A DNA stretch of 64,000 nucleotides from Fasciolopsis buskii (Eukaryota > Platyhelminthes > Trematoda > Plagiorchiida > Fasciolidae). The notes under the pieces were generated by a model. That model worked only from the letters and a program-made list of their open reading frames with translations, was not told the DNA's origin and made no database searches. The first letter of the stretch is position 1. Each line of letters opens with the position of its first letter. A program made the position numbers and the translations under genes. Where the stretch lies: positions 186,024 to 250,023 of the forward strand of contig LUCM01006281.1 in the NCBI GenBank assembly GCA_008360955.1, given 5' to 3'. This document shows positions 38,266 through 50,285 of this stretch, piece by piece.

Positions 38266-40983
38266 TAAAAATTGATATGCAATTTGGATTTTGCCTAATT
38301 TTAGTTCATTCGCCACCACTTACTCTGATAACCGGTCAATCCGCTTGACTTTCATAAATGTGTTTTCTTCTGTTGAACACGGTTTATTGAAACACACATT
38401 CCATTTTAGATCGCTTTCGTTAAATTAATTTCCGTGCTCAATTTTCTTCCAGCTTTTTTTGCTACCAATGTTAATTGCATATCTCCACACAAACTACTTG
38501 CAGCTAAAATTGCGATATGTTTCATATGTTAACGTGTAGTTTGTGACTCCTGGTTTCGCAATGGAACTGGAGAGTGAATCTTTGAACCTATTTTCTCATC
38601 CAAGCAACTGTTTACCTGGAAAATCAATGAAGTTATATAACAATTTCAACAGACAGTGAAATTAACCATCTAAATCCAACTTTTCCGTGTTTGGCGCAGA
38701 CCGGATTTTGTGTTTGGTATCCAGCCTTCACACCCTTTGAACACAGTGATGTGACATTGGCGACCACCTATGTCGTACACAAGCATATCCGTTTTGCGTT
38801 TATCTGAGTTAAGGAAATATTTCTGACAGCTGAATATAATATTTACCTATCCTTAAAAAATTTGAAACAACCAATATTTCTCAAAAATTACTCCGCGCTA
38901 ATCAACCACGATGCCTCTTTTTCTGACCTGTTTCGTACGTGAGTGTGCCGGAACTAACGCGACACATCAAGTTTGGGGTTCATTGCACTAAGAGAGTTCG
39001 GCCAATGGGACCCTAAAACATGGGGCAATGGCATCGGATAAGCTCTTGTTAATTTTGGCATGGCAACGAACCATAGGGGCAACCAACTACCTTCTACCAA
39101 CAGCGCCTTGTCTAACTGGCATTCAAATTCTTGGCATCAATTTTGTTGTCAGCTGATGTAGGTGATCGTCTCCGTCCTGGTAAGGCAGGAGTATTATGTT
39201 TTCTTCAATTCTTTGTTAGCCTTTATCGCCTTAACTATTTCTAGAGCTTTTGATTCCATCCAACTGAGACGTATTGCTTGCTAACTTTTAATATAGTTTA
39301 GTACGTAAACGAATATAAATCTGAATTGTACATTACTTTAAATGGCAAACAATGATGAGTTATCCGTTCTGCGTTTAGAAACAACTTACTTCAGTGAAAT
39401 TCTAAATACAATGCTGGACAGAATCGCGGATTCCACACACAAGCAAAATTGTTGATAATCTTATGTGCTTACATTGTCGACAGGTTTTCCGAAAGTTGAG
39501 TATCACGTGCAAGAACGATCGTGTTATTATTTTTGTCTATTTATTTTTTCTCCTGTAACGATACGAAAAATGCTCAATTTTTATTAACGATTCATGGGTG
39601 ACTGAGAGTATCCAAGTGGTGAAATCGACCTGACTTGCTAAGGTTTTAGCTCGGGCTTCTCAGTTGAAACAAAGCAATAGCAGCTGCTTAACTAAGCCCC
39701 GTTAAGAACTCTGCCAATGTTCCTACAGTAGATAATTAAATCCAAAGCGAGGTGACAGGTAAATGTGATCAGCAACACCAATTTATTCGCATGAGTGGTC
39801 TCCCCTACCGTTAGACAGCTGATTTTTAGTGTTTCACCTATTGCTAATCTAAATCCAGCAACGCAGCTGTCAGCCATTGACGTGAGTCCCTTTCACGTCT
39901 CTCTCTCTCTCATTAGCTCTTTGGATGACAGAGGTGTGGCATTTGACAAGAACTCAAATGATGATGGCAAGTGTAACTACCGAAGGGTAAACTGATGCTA
40001 AATCTGTGAACAATTACTAAAATTACTTTGAGAAATGAAAGTATGTCTCAATGGAACTAGTCATAGATGGATAAGAATCGACGAATGAAAGAAAATGATC
40101 AGCCAGACCGCCTTGCACTAGCAGATGTGCCTGAGACCTTTATGATCCGTGTGTGTTCGCAGTGGAACAAAAATAAGTGTGCACATGATTATCCACGAAT
40201 TGAGTTGACCCAACACTAAAATGCCCGGAATGGGTGACTGATCATAGGTGTTCCGCACCCTATCTATGGCCAGTAATCTTTATAAACCAGTTAGTCGAGT
40301 TAATGAGCCCTTATAAAAAACAAATCCCTATTTGCTTGCGTTTGGCAGGGATGCATAAGTTTCGGAACAAGGTTGTATTCAGAAGCGGGAACTTCGAAGA
40401 CTCGATCCAGTGTGCTTCTGTGACAAACAGTTGAACAAGATATTTAGGTGGACAATAATGCTTTGAAAGTTATTACCTAGGTCCCTGGCAAAGTATCTTA
40501 TCCGTTTGGACGCTAACGCTTGGTGTTAGAGGGAAATGTGCCGTCTTCCGGGAAGTTATCACATCCGGTCTTCCAAAACTCTATGGTGCTGTGCAATTCA
40601 AAGTTTCCAATTCAATACTCCGGGTTTTAACCGTGCTCTTTAGTGGGCTCTAGCTGCCATGAGCAAGTCGCTTCTAGAGCATCCGTTTGTTAAGTGTGAT
40701 AAATTTTTTTAAGATGGCTGTCGCTCTGACTATTAAGCTTCTTAGTCCATCGCTTGTCTCACATGTGTTAAAGGATGACATAACAAACTGTGTGGTCAAC
40801 ATTTGTCGCCCCTTATATGCATGAGTGGATTTCACTTGCGCGGTGTTTATTTGAATCGAAATGTTCAAACACCCTTCTGATACTGTCATTTGGGCAAATA
40901 CGTATGGATGAAACTGCTGAACCACTAACAGCTTCGATAAATATTCTGGCTCACTCTCTCCAAGGAACGGAGTTTGTGACTTC
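38266..40983. other. no recognised gene
   Basis: AT-rich sequence with only short frames (39692-39877 minus, 39795-39995 plus, 40234-40434 plus) and no motif. A short CT run lies near 39899-39912. Confidence 0.45.
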
Positions 40984-41150
40984 CGACGGTGGCCAAACGG
41001 ATAAGGTCGTGGCGTTTGCAGGTGAAGATCGCGGGTTCTAATCCCCCCACCGCCGGTCAAGTTCCCCACTTGGCAGACCTCTGCTTACCGCGGCCCCCTT
41101 CCTGAAAAATGATGTACATTGTTATTTTATTAATAAAGGAAGTAAAAGGT
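40984..41150 (+). repeat. tRNA-derived SINE copy (family 2)
   Basis: A tRNA-like head with A box (GGTGGCCAAACGGATAAGG) and a good B box (GGGTTCTAATCC, 41033-41044). A body CCCACCGCCGGTCAAGTTCC and a tail with GTACATTGTTATTTTATTAATAAAGG-type sequence ending in GGAAGTAAAAGG follow. The body and tail recur at 59527-59685. Confidence 0.7.
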
Positions 41151-43670
41151 AAAAGATAAAATTACGTACCTAAAGCTTGTCACCGCAACTCTAATAATGC
41201 TAAGCAATATGAATTCCCTTCTATCTCGTAGAGGTCAAAAATATAATCTGGCTAATTTTGAGCTGACCAGCAGCTCAAAGCCTAGTCATAGCTAGGCAAG
41301 TAGTTCCCTTTATTGTTCGAAACAGAAGTCAGTGTAATTAACTGCTTCTCATTCCACTATCCGTCACATATTACTTATTTTGTATTCTAAAGGCTGAGGA
41401 AAGCAACCAATAATTGAAATGCATGCAGTTATTCCAACAGTTTCCGGTTCTTTTTATCCCCGTCGTATAGGCAGTGGTTCAGTTTAACTAGTTCCTTCAG
41501 AGTGATCCAAAGAGATTGGAGTTTATTCTTTTCCGTGATTTGTTAAGTATGAGTAGCGTGAGCGTATTTCTCGTTGTATCGCCGAACTAACCTGATTATA
41601 CCAGCTACATCTTGCTAGTCTGCCCCTAACTATTCATGGTGGTTTGATGCTTGTTGATTCACAGAGGGAGTGCGTTACAGTTTCGCACAGCTGCTTGTTG
41701 AGTGAAACTTATTATTCACCGTGTTGTACTGACTTGTGGAAAAGATTCTCTCTTTTGGTTTGATTTCTCAACTGCCTCAAAGTCTTGATATTTATTATAT
41801 TCCACGTTTGTTCTGCTGATATATTTGTTTTGACTGACCGCCTTTTGGACTTTATTCTCAACGCACAGATCTCAGATAATCCGGTCAATCTTGAGCTCCA
41901 GAAGCACCAGAGTCGGGTTTCGCTCTCACTCGACCTCACCAGTGGTGCTTATCCATCATCACAACCAGGGTTTGACTCTGAACCCTTTCGCAAATAAACA
42001 CGTGGAAAAGCAAGCGCACTGCAGGAAAAGCTGGAAGAAAATGCAGTCCTACTGAGGAAACCTGACTTGGTGGGAGCAGCTAGCCTGAGGTTAACAGATA
42101 GTGGTCGTCCCCCATTGAAGCTGTCGGGCATTGTTGGCTGTGATTGAAGATGACACGTGAACTGCCTTGATCCTGTAGTTCGCATCAGCTCGGACAGGCT
42201 GGGCATCGCAAATTGTAGTGTCTTAAATTTTAATTTAGATCCTAGATCTGCATGTTTTCTCATCCAGACACCGGCGAATGAAGGACTTCGGGAATCTATT
42301 TTCCCGCAAAACATCCCACACGACCTCTAACTCCTGCTCACTGATTTCTCGGCTGCAGATATTCCATGCTGTAAAAACCAGACAGTTCACTGCATTTATT
42401 TTCTATCGAAGCGGATCAAAAGTTGAGAAATATGTATAACGCCCAACCCAGGTAAGTTTCCAGACCATTCTCCTCTCCATCTTGTTCTACATTCGACGCA
42501 ATCCATCGTCCAGAAAGGCAAAAAATTCTCCTCTATGTCCGCAGTGAATTTTTCATAGGACTAGCATTGTTTAAAGAATCCAGCAACTTGTGGATACTTA
42601 GTGCTGAATAACAAACTATGAACGCATCACCTATAAATCTCGTGCATATACCTAGAATGATGATGCGACTGATGAAGCCGGAGTTTTGCAAGCGATGCAC
42701 CCTTATACAAGTGCTGTTATTACGGTAGTCTTACAGCATTATTCATTTATCTATTCCATCTACAGTTCTCACTCCCTTGGTTCTCTCACTTCGTCTACAC
42801 ACACGTTTGGCTTTTTTTATGCCTGCATTTGCCTTTCCCTTTAACTCTTTAATACACAGTTATCGGATCTCACACTAGCTTTGCCATGACCATCATCATA
42901 TTTTTATGTTGTCAAATTAATGAACTTCGTTGCTAGTCTACTGATTCGTTGAGAACTACAGCTACAATATTAAATCTTTTTATTCAAAACTGTACGCATG
43001 AAAACCTGAGATGATTTCTTCAATGCTGAAATTTTTTTCTGATGATTCGATGAGTCCTTCATGTGCCAACCCCTTCGGACATTTCTGCATGTGCTTATAG
43101 CAGTCAACCGAGACATCGTTTTCTAATCATCGACCTGTTTAATAGCTTACTGATGGGAGCTATCGTGTGGCCAAAGATGGAATCTAGCGAATATCTCCAC
43201 TTTTCGGTTTCTGATAAAAAACATTTGTCGCAAAATGTGAAATCCGTTCAGCTGGCACCTTTCCATCCGGTACTGGATTGGGAATTACCACAATGCCATT
43301 GTCGCCTGTGGTGCAGATCAAACGAAGATTTTCGACCTTTCTGGTCAACACCAATGAACCCATGTCAAGTTTAGCCCGGTTTGCCCTTCTGTTTAAGCCT
43401 AGTCTAGAGCAGAACATCGGCTTCTAGATTCTAATTACTGGCCTATTTGGAACGGTTCTCTGAACGAGCAAAGGGGGAAGATCCGGGAAAATATCGGGAG
43501 TACAGTAAAGGTGATAGAGACACAGCAGGAGAGTGAAAGCGGAACTCCAGTAAGTGAAGACCTAACAAACAATGGGTATCGTTTTTAGGTGCCCGCGGAT
43601 GCATCGCCCCGGATGCTATGAAACGTGTAAATTACTGATCAGTCAGGAGACCAAAAATCTGAGAACTCAC
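41151..43670. other. no firmly recognised gene; exon-like fragments
   Basis: This stretch contains an exon-like segment at 41869-41997 (listed separately). A second coding-like plus-strand reading lies just after it in another frame (about 42010-42146, LEENAVLLRKPDLVGAA). A 77-codon minus frame lies at 43184-43417 (GDNGIVVIPNPVPDG). I could not join these into a gene, and an old retroelement is as likely. Confidence 0.3.
41869..41997 (+). CDS. possible terminal exon, unknown protein
   Basis: A strong acceptor (TTTATTCTCAACGCACAG) precedes a 43-codon open segment reading ISDNPVNLELQKHQSRVSL to a TAA that overlaps AATAAA (41993-41998). A poly(A) signal on top of the stop codon would be unusually early. 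No upstream exon was found. Confidence 0.2.
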   Translation: MSDNPVNLELQKHQSRVSLSLDLTSGAYPSSQPGFDSEPFRK

Positions 43671-43838
43671 CAAGCGTAGTGGCGGATATGGAATGGTCGG
43701 GAAATGGAAAATACTGAAACTTTCATCAATGGCCGTAAACTGTCCCGACTGACCACAAGTAGTGGACAACGGAAACCCACAGTAAATGAGATAAACAAGG
43801 ACTGCGGAGGCTAAATAATTCACTGTTACGAAGTTCGT
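43671..43838 (-). CDS. possible internal exon with hydrophobic segment
   Basis: A 168-base phase 0 segment between an acceptor (CACAAATTCTAG) and a strong GTGAGT donor. It encodes a hydrophobic stretch (YLASAVLVYLIYCGFPL) like a signal peptide or membrane segment, then CGQSGQFTAIDESF and FPTIPYPPL. The Cys-Gly start and YPP end are reminiscent of the first part of a CUB domain, but this is weak. There is no in-frame ATG, so if real it needs an upstream exon. The upstream candidate at 44468-44725 ends in phase 2 and does not match directly. Confidence 0.25.
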
Positions 43839-44467
43839 CTAGAATTTGTGGGCATAGCAGTGTAGGCGGCAAATTATTCGCCCCACTTTTGCAGTGAACT
43901 TCCTTCTTATGCCTGCAAGTGAAGCAACCCGGGTCTGGATACGCTTTGTTCGCCTGATTGATTTCTAGTTTGTGATAACCTAAGCCTAACCTAAGAATCC
44001 CTAATATAATTCCCCCACTAGATTCTATCAACACTAAGAAGATATTAATCTCCAAGTGTCGGCTGTCTTCTCCTTCCTATCGGAAAAGTAACCGTTTCGG
44101 AATAGTATACTAAAACCAACCCTACCCCTCCAGTGTAATCCCAAGGTTAGATCTATAAAGGAAACCATGCCAACGTCAAGTATATCGCAAATTGATAAAC
44201 GTCAGCAGAGCGTTCCGTGCACGCCATGACACTTCATCCGAATTACGGCCACCTGATGATATATAATAGCCAAATGACGACTCATTCCCTTCGCCAACAT
44301 CCCTCCAATAATTCGTTTCAGCTTTAGGCCAGTCCAATCCTCCAAACAACATTTTACATCACAAGCCTAATTACAACATCATTTAGTCTTTTGAGACAAG
44401 CTTGTAGCGTACTTAAATCTCAAGCCAGACACACAACATTGTCCTCATACTCTAAGTCAGAGTTTAC

Positions 44468-44725
44468 CGTTCCCGAAAAGTACTCCGAAAGTCACATGAC
44501 CACAGAGCTACTTTCAAATCTGTCTCAGTTACAGGAGCGAAAATAAACGGGGGACTTGTGCTACGTATGTAATGTGGCGTGCTCTGGTGAAAGACCACAG
44601 TAACCACGAACTCGGCTCCGGGTGTTGACAACTTGTGAAGATAAGAGGACAGCAAAAGCTCAGTTACCCAGGCAGGGATTAACCGAGAAGCATAACTGGG
44701 AAACCATGTTTCTTGTGTAAAATGC
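44468..44725 (-). CDS. possible internal exon, unknown protein
   Basis: A 258-base open segment between an acceptor with a branch-like TTAAC (TTATTAACTCATTAG) and a GTAAAC donor, phase 1 in and 2 out as framed. It reads HFTQETWFPSYASRLIPAW, then AEFVVTVVFHQSTPHY. The composition is protein-like, but I recognise no family and found no matching neighbour exon. Confidence 0.25.
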
Positions 44726-47703
44726 CTAATGAGTTAATAAGTGTGACCAGTAAATGAATTCATCAACATAAACTGGGAATTCTTCATTTTAAGGTCATAC
44801 TGATGTGTAGCTGACACATCCGCCAAGCAGATATATCTACTTTGCCTAAGTAAACCGTTAGGTATCCGCAAGTGATTCGGCAAATCGGTATGCTAGGTGA
44901 AAATGAAGATTTGGACAAACAGGTCCCGTGTGGTGATGAAATCCCTGACCGTGTCTGACATATCGTAAGTAAGCTCAATAAGTGAACTCAAGATACAATA
45001 ATGTAAATCGAAAAGTGATCCCAATCCCAATTTTAATGAAAATTCAATGAAATTAATTTACCAGAAGCCCAAGGAAATGCACTTATCTTTTAGTCACAAG
45101 TGTCTCAGAAGCTTAAATTCATATTGAAGCCAGTTTTTTTTATAGCAATGACACCAAGATAATGATTAGTAAGCACCCAAATGTTAAATCCAAGTAACTT
45201 TCTTTTGAGGTCGTGGGAGAAACGGACAGAACAAGACACCATTGTTTCACGGATGTCCTCAATAGTTCTGATGTGCTTAATATTTCAGCACTAACAGTAT
45301 GCAGATTATCATTCGTAGGACGGTATTTACACGGGACATCAATCTTAAATGGTGCACATGTTCATTTCTAGTAGTGCTACTCATGTTGTGGGCCTGACTG
45401 CGAATCATTTGATACTGTCCGGTACTGCTTTGTTGTAGCCAATCACCCAATCAAAACCACTGTGACGCTCGAAAATAAAGTTCAAGCATACCCTTAGTGT
45501 TGTTGACTCGAAGACCCTCCGCCATTCAGATATCTCACCATTTTGTACGTAAATACATATGTAATTAAATCGACTTATCTTCGAGGTGACGTGGCCTTCT
45601 GGTAGTCTTTACTTACGTAGTTTGGGCCGGAGTCACTGTGGCGTGTACTGGCAGTTAGTATTCATTTATTGTTGCCATCAGTCGAATTCCGTGCCACTAT
45701 TTCGAGTATCAAAGCTAGAACACACTGCAAGATGTGTGCTTCTAAAATAAAGCATTAATTTCGTATACCTTAACAGGAGCAAGTGCTTTGTGAGGTCGTA
45801 ACTGCGATGTGTTTATTTCTCATTCGACTTCGTGCTCATTTATGTTAGCAATAAGTAGTAATGCACACAAACTGGTGTCGCAACTTACAATATGATATTC
45901 AAGAAAGCTCACAGTTCAAGAATATTTTTCAATTAGTGGAGTACATGAAGATGAGTGATTACACCCAGATCACTCTAAATCCCACGGCCATAAAGGCTGG
46001 GTCCCCTCAATAATATAATGGGATTCTAACGGCATAGGGGATGTTCACCTTCGCATACATGAAGTTTACTTATGGATTGCGTCATATTTTGATACATTTC
46101 CTCGACCCCTATCATCCCCAAGTCAAGCCATTCTATTGAACAAAAAACTTAGGAAATTGGAGCAAAGAACGATTATTTTGAATTATTTCACCACACTTTG
46201 GAATAATGCATCAATCAGAAAGACAATGAGGAATTTCAGAATTAACTAACTAGTAGAAGTTGACGCCGACGTTCTGTAAAAATGGATGATTATTGTCGAC
46301 AGCCTCCTCCAAGGAATCCTCCATTTTTTAATCCACTGAAAATTTAACTACAATGCACGGCGGACTCTTTACAAATGGGACCTCCGTAGCGGACTGTCTG
46401 AGATATTCCTATTGCAGATTATCAAGCCCATCTGTACATTCTCGCATAGATAGCAGGCTAAGTTCCGGCTGAAGAGAGAATCGCTCTGACCAGCGAGTCA
46501 CTGGCAATGTCTGGGGAGTTGAACGAATGAAAAAAGTAAAATAACTGAGATTCTATTGTTTAAAGTGTTTAACAAGTAGATGTGCATGTCCAATAGCTTC
46601 TCGCAGCCGCTAGATAAAAAAGGGACAAAAAGGGAAGTAAGGATCAACCAGTAATGGCGACCCTGAGACTTGGAGTCTTACAGAGCCACATGAAGTCCTA
46701 AATGGGTCAGGCGTGGTGAACACCCGGCCGACAGCAAACTGTCATCAGTTAGTCGATTTTCTAGAGCAAACTTCTAATTTTGGCTCAAGATAGGCATCTT
46801 TTAACTCGTTTTTGTTACCTCAATCGTGTTGGTACTATCCATGTTTCCCGAAGACAGAGTGTATCAATTATTTTATCTGCACGACCAGTCTGCCTTGGAG
46901 GCTTTACAAACTATTCAGGTAAGTTTCATAACAAAAATGAGGTGGTTCCCATCTTACATAGATTATCCATTCAACTTTAACTTTCTGTGGAATGTTATAC
47001 CCTAATTAATAAATTAGAAATGTAGAACTACCAACCTACCCTCATTTGATCGTAAACTTTGCACCACATCCTTCTACCATGAAGATTCCATGTTCAAAGT
47101 AAAAATTACGAGAGGCGGCTTGATGCCTAATCCCATAGAAGCCAGTGCACACCAAAGGAAATTCCAGGGCGTTCTCAGTTTCTCCACAGGATCGATTCAT
47201 CTCTTCACCTCACACAATATAGACAGTGATAAACCAAACAAATCGAAAGTTATGTTTAGACAGCAAGTACAACTACATAGCGGAAGTAGGTTTTGACTAC
47301 CCATTCCAACCCCATTGAAACTACCTACTGCCGTGTCGAAAAGTAATCCTCTTCTCCCTAACTCCATAAAGATCACATTCGTAGTTGTTGAGCAGCACGA
47401 CCTTTACGGTGGATGGAAATGAGGGAACGGCGACATCATCTCCCGCAAGGCCCAAAATTAGACCACAAAACAGCTAGACAGATTGAAGTAGTCTCTCTAA
47501 ATTATGTGCATGAAATAGAATAGCTGGATCTTCACACGAGGCAGTCAACGGTTTGAATCGTTGTGAACGTACGTCTAATTCGAGATAGTTGCTTTCAGTC
47601 CTAAAGCTAAATGGAGTCGAAACTGAAGAACAAATTGGCCACGACCGATAACATGTGGGCACCGATTTTACGTCAACTGAGCCTGGATTCTGATGGCTTT
47701 CTG
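44726..47703. other. 3' flank of DRC1, no recognised gene
   Basis: No gene recognised. A minus-strand frame (47474-47707, CYRSWPICSSVSTPFSF and on) directly follows the DRC1 stop and is open for 77 codons. It would be 3' UTR under the DRC1 model, or an exon of another transcript. There is no AATAAA on the minus strand in the first few hundred bases after 47704. Confidence 0.35.
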
Positions 47704-47754
47704 TCACTCCAATTGTAACGTTTTCGCCGGCGGAATTTGTAATTCACAGCTGAC
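47704..47754 (-). CDS. DRC1: DRC1 terminal exon (17 codons)
   Basis: A very short last exon. A near-perfect acceptor (CCTATTTCTTGCTCTGCAG) is followed in phase 0 by VSCELQIPPAKTLQLE and TGA (47706-47704). DRC1 proteins end shortly after the QQYL motif with a segment of the type NSELQ-PP-QVL. This matches that tail and continues the frame of the exon at 56172-56343, which also ends in phase 0. The separating intron of 8417 bases is long. DRC1 is a core subunit of the nexin-dynein regulatory complex that ties neighbouring axonemal doublets in motile cilia and flagella. The assignment rests on frame, splice sites and the short tail match. Confidence 0.6.
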   Translation of the reverse strand, partial: VSCELQIPPAKTLQLE

Positions 47755-48439
47755 CTGCAGAGCAAGAAATAGGAAATGTGTTGGTCATGAAAGTCACGAA
47801 TTTAGCAGGTACAGGTGAAAAATCTCTGCTCGTTTACGACCAAAATTGGGCATTGACGAATAGGAAAAGCATACTCGTCTACCCCCACATATGTCTGCGT
47901 TGGAAAGACAACCTCTGAGGCTGGGTATCGGTAAGCAGATTGATATTTTCAACTTCCAGCTAATTACATTACGAGTACTTATTGGAATATCCCCGATATC
48001 AGAACAACCGGAGACAGCAAGAAGACCCTGGCAACTGTTGTTGCTTTTAACATCTGGTCACGGTTAATTCGTATATTTCAGCTAGAGAGAAACATTATTG
48101 GCAGAATACCTTTGGACCAGTGACAACATGACAAACATAGTTCAAGATCTCAGCAAATATAAAAGGTTATATTCCAAATTACCGTGGATTACTAATGATT
48201 TCAAATGCAAACGTGCTACTGTTCAAGACAGGTTTACTTGGCGCACCCATGTAATGGTCACTGTTTGTGAACCCCATTTCGGGAGTTTGACAAATCAGTC
48301 AATGTATCAGCCATGCTGCTCACTATATCTACTGATTTTTCGTTGGTTACACAGCCCTGACTCACTGTTTCGCATCCCGGTTGCGAATTTTCCTGCATGT
48401 AACGTTTGAAAAGTCTCGCTGAACACATTGTTACCAACA

Positions 48440-48680
48440 CAACTTGGTGAACAAGCTCGGTTTCAATTACTCATACTCATGCCAATACCTAACAATAAAT
48501 ATGGTTGAAAACGGATCAATGTGTCTGTGTGTATGTGAAGTTGATCAATTTTCACACTTGATGAATAATGATAAGAGTCTGGACAAATTGTTTCGTAGCC
48601 CACAGAGGGGGCTATACAAATGGATAGATACGACTTCGGATGTGTTCAAGATGCGACACTTGACAGTTCTTGATTATCTG
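48440..48680 (+). mobile_element. Penelope-like element fragment, inverted
   Basis: The plus strand reads VNKLGFNYSYSCQYLTINM, then MCLCVCEVDQFSH. The same reading is found on the minus strand at 50277-50090 (ANKLVFSYSYSCKYLTLNM, then MCLCLCAIDYFLSH). The two are diverged inverted copies, the plus copy missing about 40 bases. It abuts the GIY-YIG segment that runs in the opposite direction. Confidence 0.6.
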
Positions 48681-48886
48681 CTCCTCACTTTGTAGATGGT
48701 GCGAAAAGCACTGGTCACGTTCGCTGAGGGGCTTAACTCGACAAGGTGTGAACACACCACGCGAGGAATTATCTTAAATGTTCCTGTGCTCAACCAAGGC
48801 GGGTGGTGTTCACGAACGCGATCGGACAAACGTCTGGTCGTGCAGGGAATATACCTAGTCCGGCAGGAGCAGATGAAAGATAACAC
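48674..48886 (-). mobile_element. Penelope-like element GIY-YIG endonuclease fragment
   Basis: The minus strand reads FICSCRTRYIPCTTRRLSDR, then VREHHPPWL, SHLVELSPSANV and FRTIYKVR. This is the pattern of the C-terminal GIY-YIG endonuclease of Penelope-like elements (C-x-C-x2-YIG-x-T-x2-RL, then REH). The Gly of YIG has changed (YIP), so it is unlikely to be active. It belongs with the RT fragment at 49688-50285 on the same strand, from which a SINE now separates it. Confidence 0.7.
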
Positions 48887-49228
48887 AAAGAATGAAGCTG
48901 CGGCAAAAGGGCATTCTGTTTTTTAGTTGGAAGCGCATTATCGCCATGCATGTGCAGCAAACAATGTTACAATGATGGAACTTGACAGACATTGTGAGAC
49001 AAATAAGGCTTCGATGACCCATTTGAAAAGCAAAAGAACATATAAAGTTGGCATTAAATAATTCAACATGATACTATGGCTCAAATCAAAATAGAAAACC
49101 ACGGAAGAAATGTACAAATGCATAACTAGGAAAGGGCGATCCTCTTGAGGGAGCGGACAGTAACCGTGCAAATCAGTGACCGATGATAGCAACGTGCTCA
49201 TGTGGTGAAGTTGAACAAACCGTTCACA

Positions 49229-49340
49229 GCCTGCTCGGTAGCGTAGTGGCTAAGGCGTTCGACTCACAATCGTTCGTTCTTGTTCGGGTTCGCATCCCAG
49301 TTCGGGCGCGGTCCATATGCACTGCTGATGATTCCTAACA
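49229..49340 (+). repeat. tRNA-derived SINE copy (family 1)
   Basis: A clear A box (TAGCGTAGTGGCTAAGGCG) and B box (GGGTTCGCATCCC, 49286-49298), then the family tail CCATATGCACTGCTGATGATT. The acceptor-stem ends do not pair, so this is not a working tRNA gene. It sits between the RT and endonuclease parts of the Penelope-like element, so it probably inserted into it. Confidence 0.65.
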
Positions 49341-49687
49341 AGGATCAAACAGCTGTACACTGCATCCATGGTCTCTTTATGGTCAGTTGGGCGATCATAT
49401 CACATGGTGAATTAATTCATGAAAACTTTCAATCTCCTACTGCTTGATTTATTCTTTTTTTCTTAATTTTCCCTTTCCTTTCGTAACTTTTTTGTTTTTT
49501 TTCCATCTCTTTACTCATTATTCTTTCGTGGTTTTTTACGACGTTCATTGTAAATTTTCACTCTGCTCTGCAGCATATCCCGTTCCTCCTTGCTTTTGAC
49601 AGCATTTATTTTTGAAGTTAATGTCTCATCCGCTCCACTTTGCTTTTCTATAGACTGGTATTTGTGCATATCCGCCCTGTCGTCGAC

Positions 49688-50285
49688 TCACCTGCACATC
49701 CAGGTATGGTCTGTCTCTTTTTCTTGTTTACAGCGTACGTTTGGATGGCTATTGTTAAACGTGTGTAGCATACGGTTTATGTCCGCATGTTCCCCTACCA
49801 CACATAGTTTATCATAGATATAACATTTGTATACGGAATAGTGCCTGATTGGTGAACGCAGTTGATTATTCTCCAGTTTGGACGTGAAGATATCGGCAAA
49901 CATTGGTTTCAGTGGTGACCCTATTGCCATTCCGTCCTTTTGCCGGTATATTTCACCACTGAATCGAAATTAAACATTTTGCTGCACACAAAGAGTATTT
50001 GTTTCAGTTTATCCAGTGGGATCCACAGGGATCCAACTACTCCTTGTGTGCACCAAAAATGTTCAACTTCCTTGGCCCACTTGTCATTATCCAGCAAGTG
50101 CTTTACAACCTGATCGTGTGACAAAAAATAATCAATTGCACATAAACATAGACACATTCCTAAAGTTGTGAACTGATGTGACTGCAAACCGACAATTTCC
50201 CCTGATCCACCTTCAGCCATATTTAATGTTAGGTATTTGCATGAGTATGAATAACTGAAGACGAGCTTGTTCGCCACGTGTTTTT
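49688..50285 (-). mobile_element. Penelope-like element reverse transcriptase fragment
   Basis: The minus strand reads PLDKLKQILFVCSKMFNFDS, then, after a frame change near 49925, MAIGSPLKPMFADIFTSKLE, YKCYIYDKLCVV and FNNSHPNV. These correspond to the Penelope-like RT blocks around MGSPLGPLLADIFM, YVDDTF and the following HP-x-I segment. The catalytic YVDD is lost (YIYD), so the copy is dead. The region upstream on this strand is truncated at about 50285, the same boundary as in the inverted fragment at 48440. Confidence 0.7.

Noticed and set aside
43671..43823. Signal-peptide gene starting at 43823
   Set aside because: The first codon there is GTG, not ATG, and an in-frame stop lies just upstream, so it can only be an internal exon.
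48938..49201. 87-codon minus frame as a membrane protein
   Set aside because: It lies between the RT and endonuclease parts of the Penelope-like element and is hydrophobic only because of frame-shifted AT-rich sequence.
49229..49305. Functional tRNA gene
   Set aside because: A and B boxes are present, but the ends do not form an acceptor stem and the same tail follows other copies, so it is a SINE.
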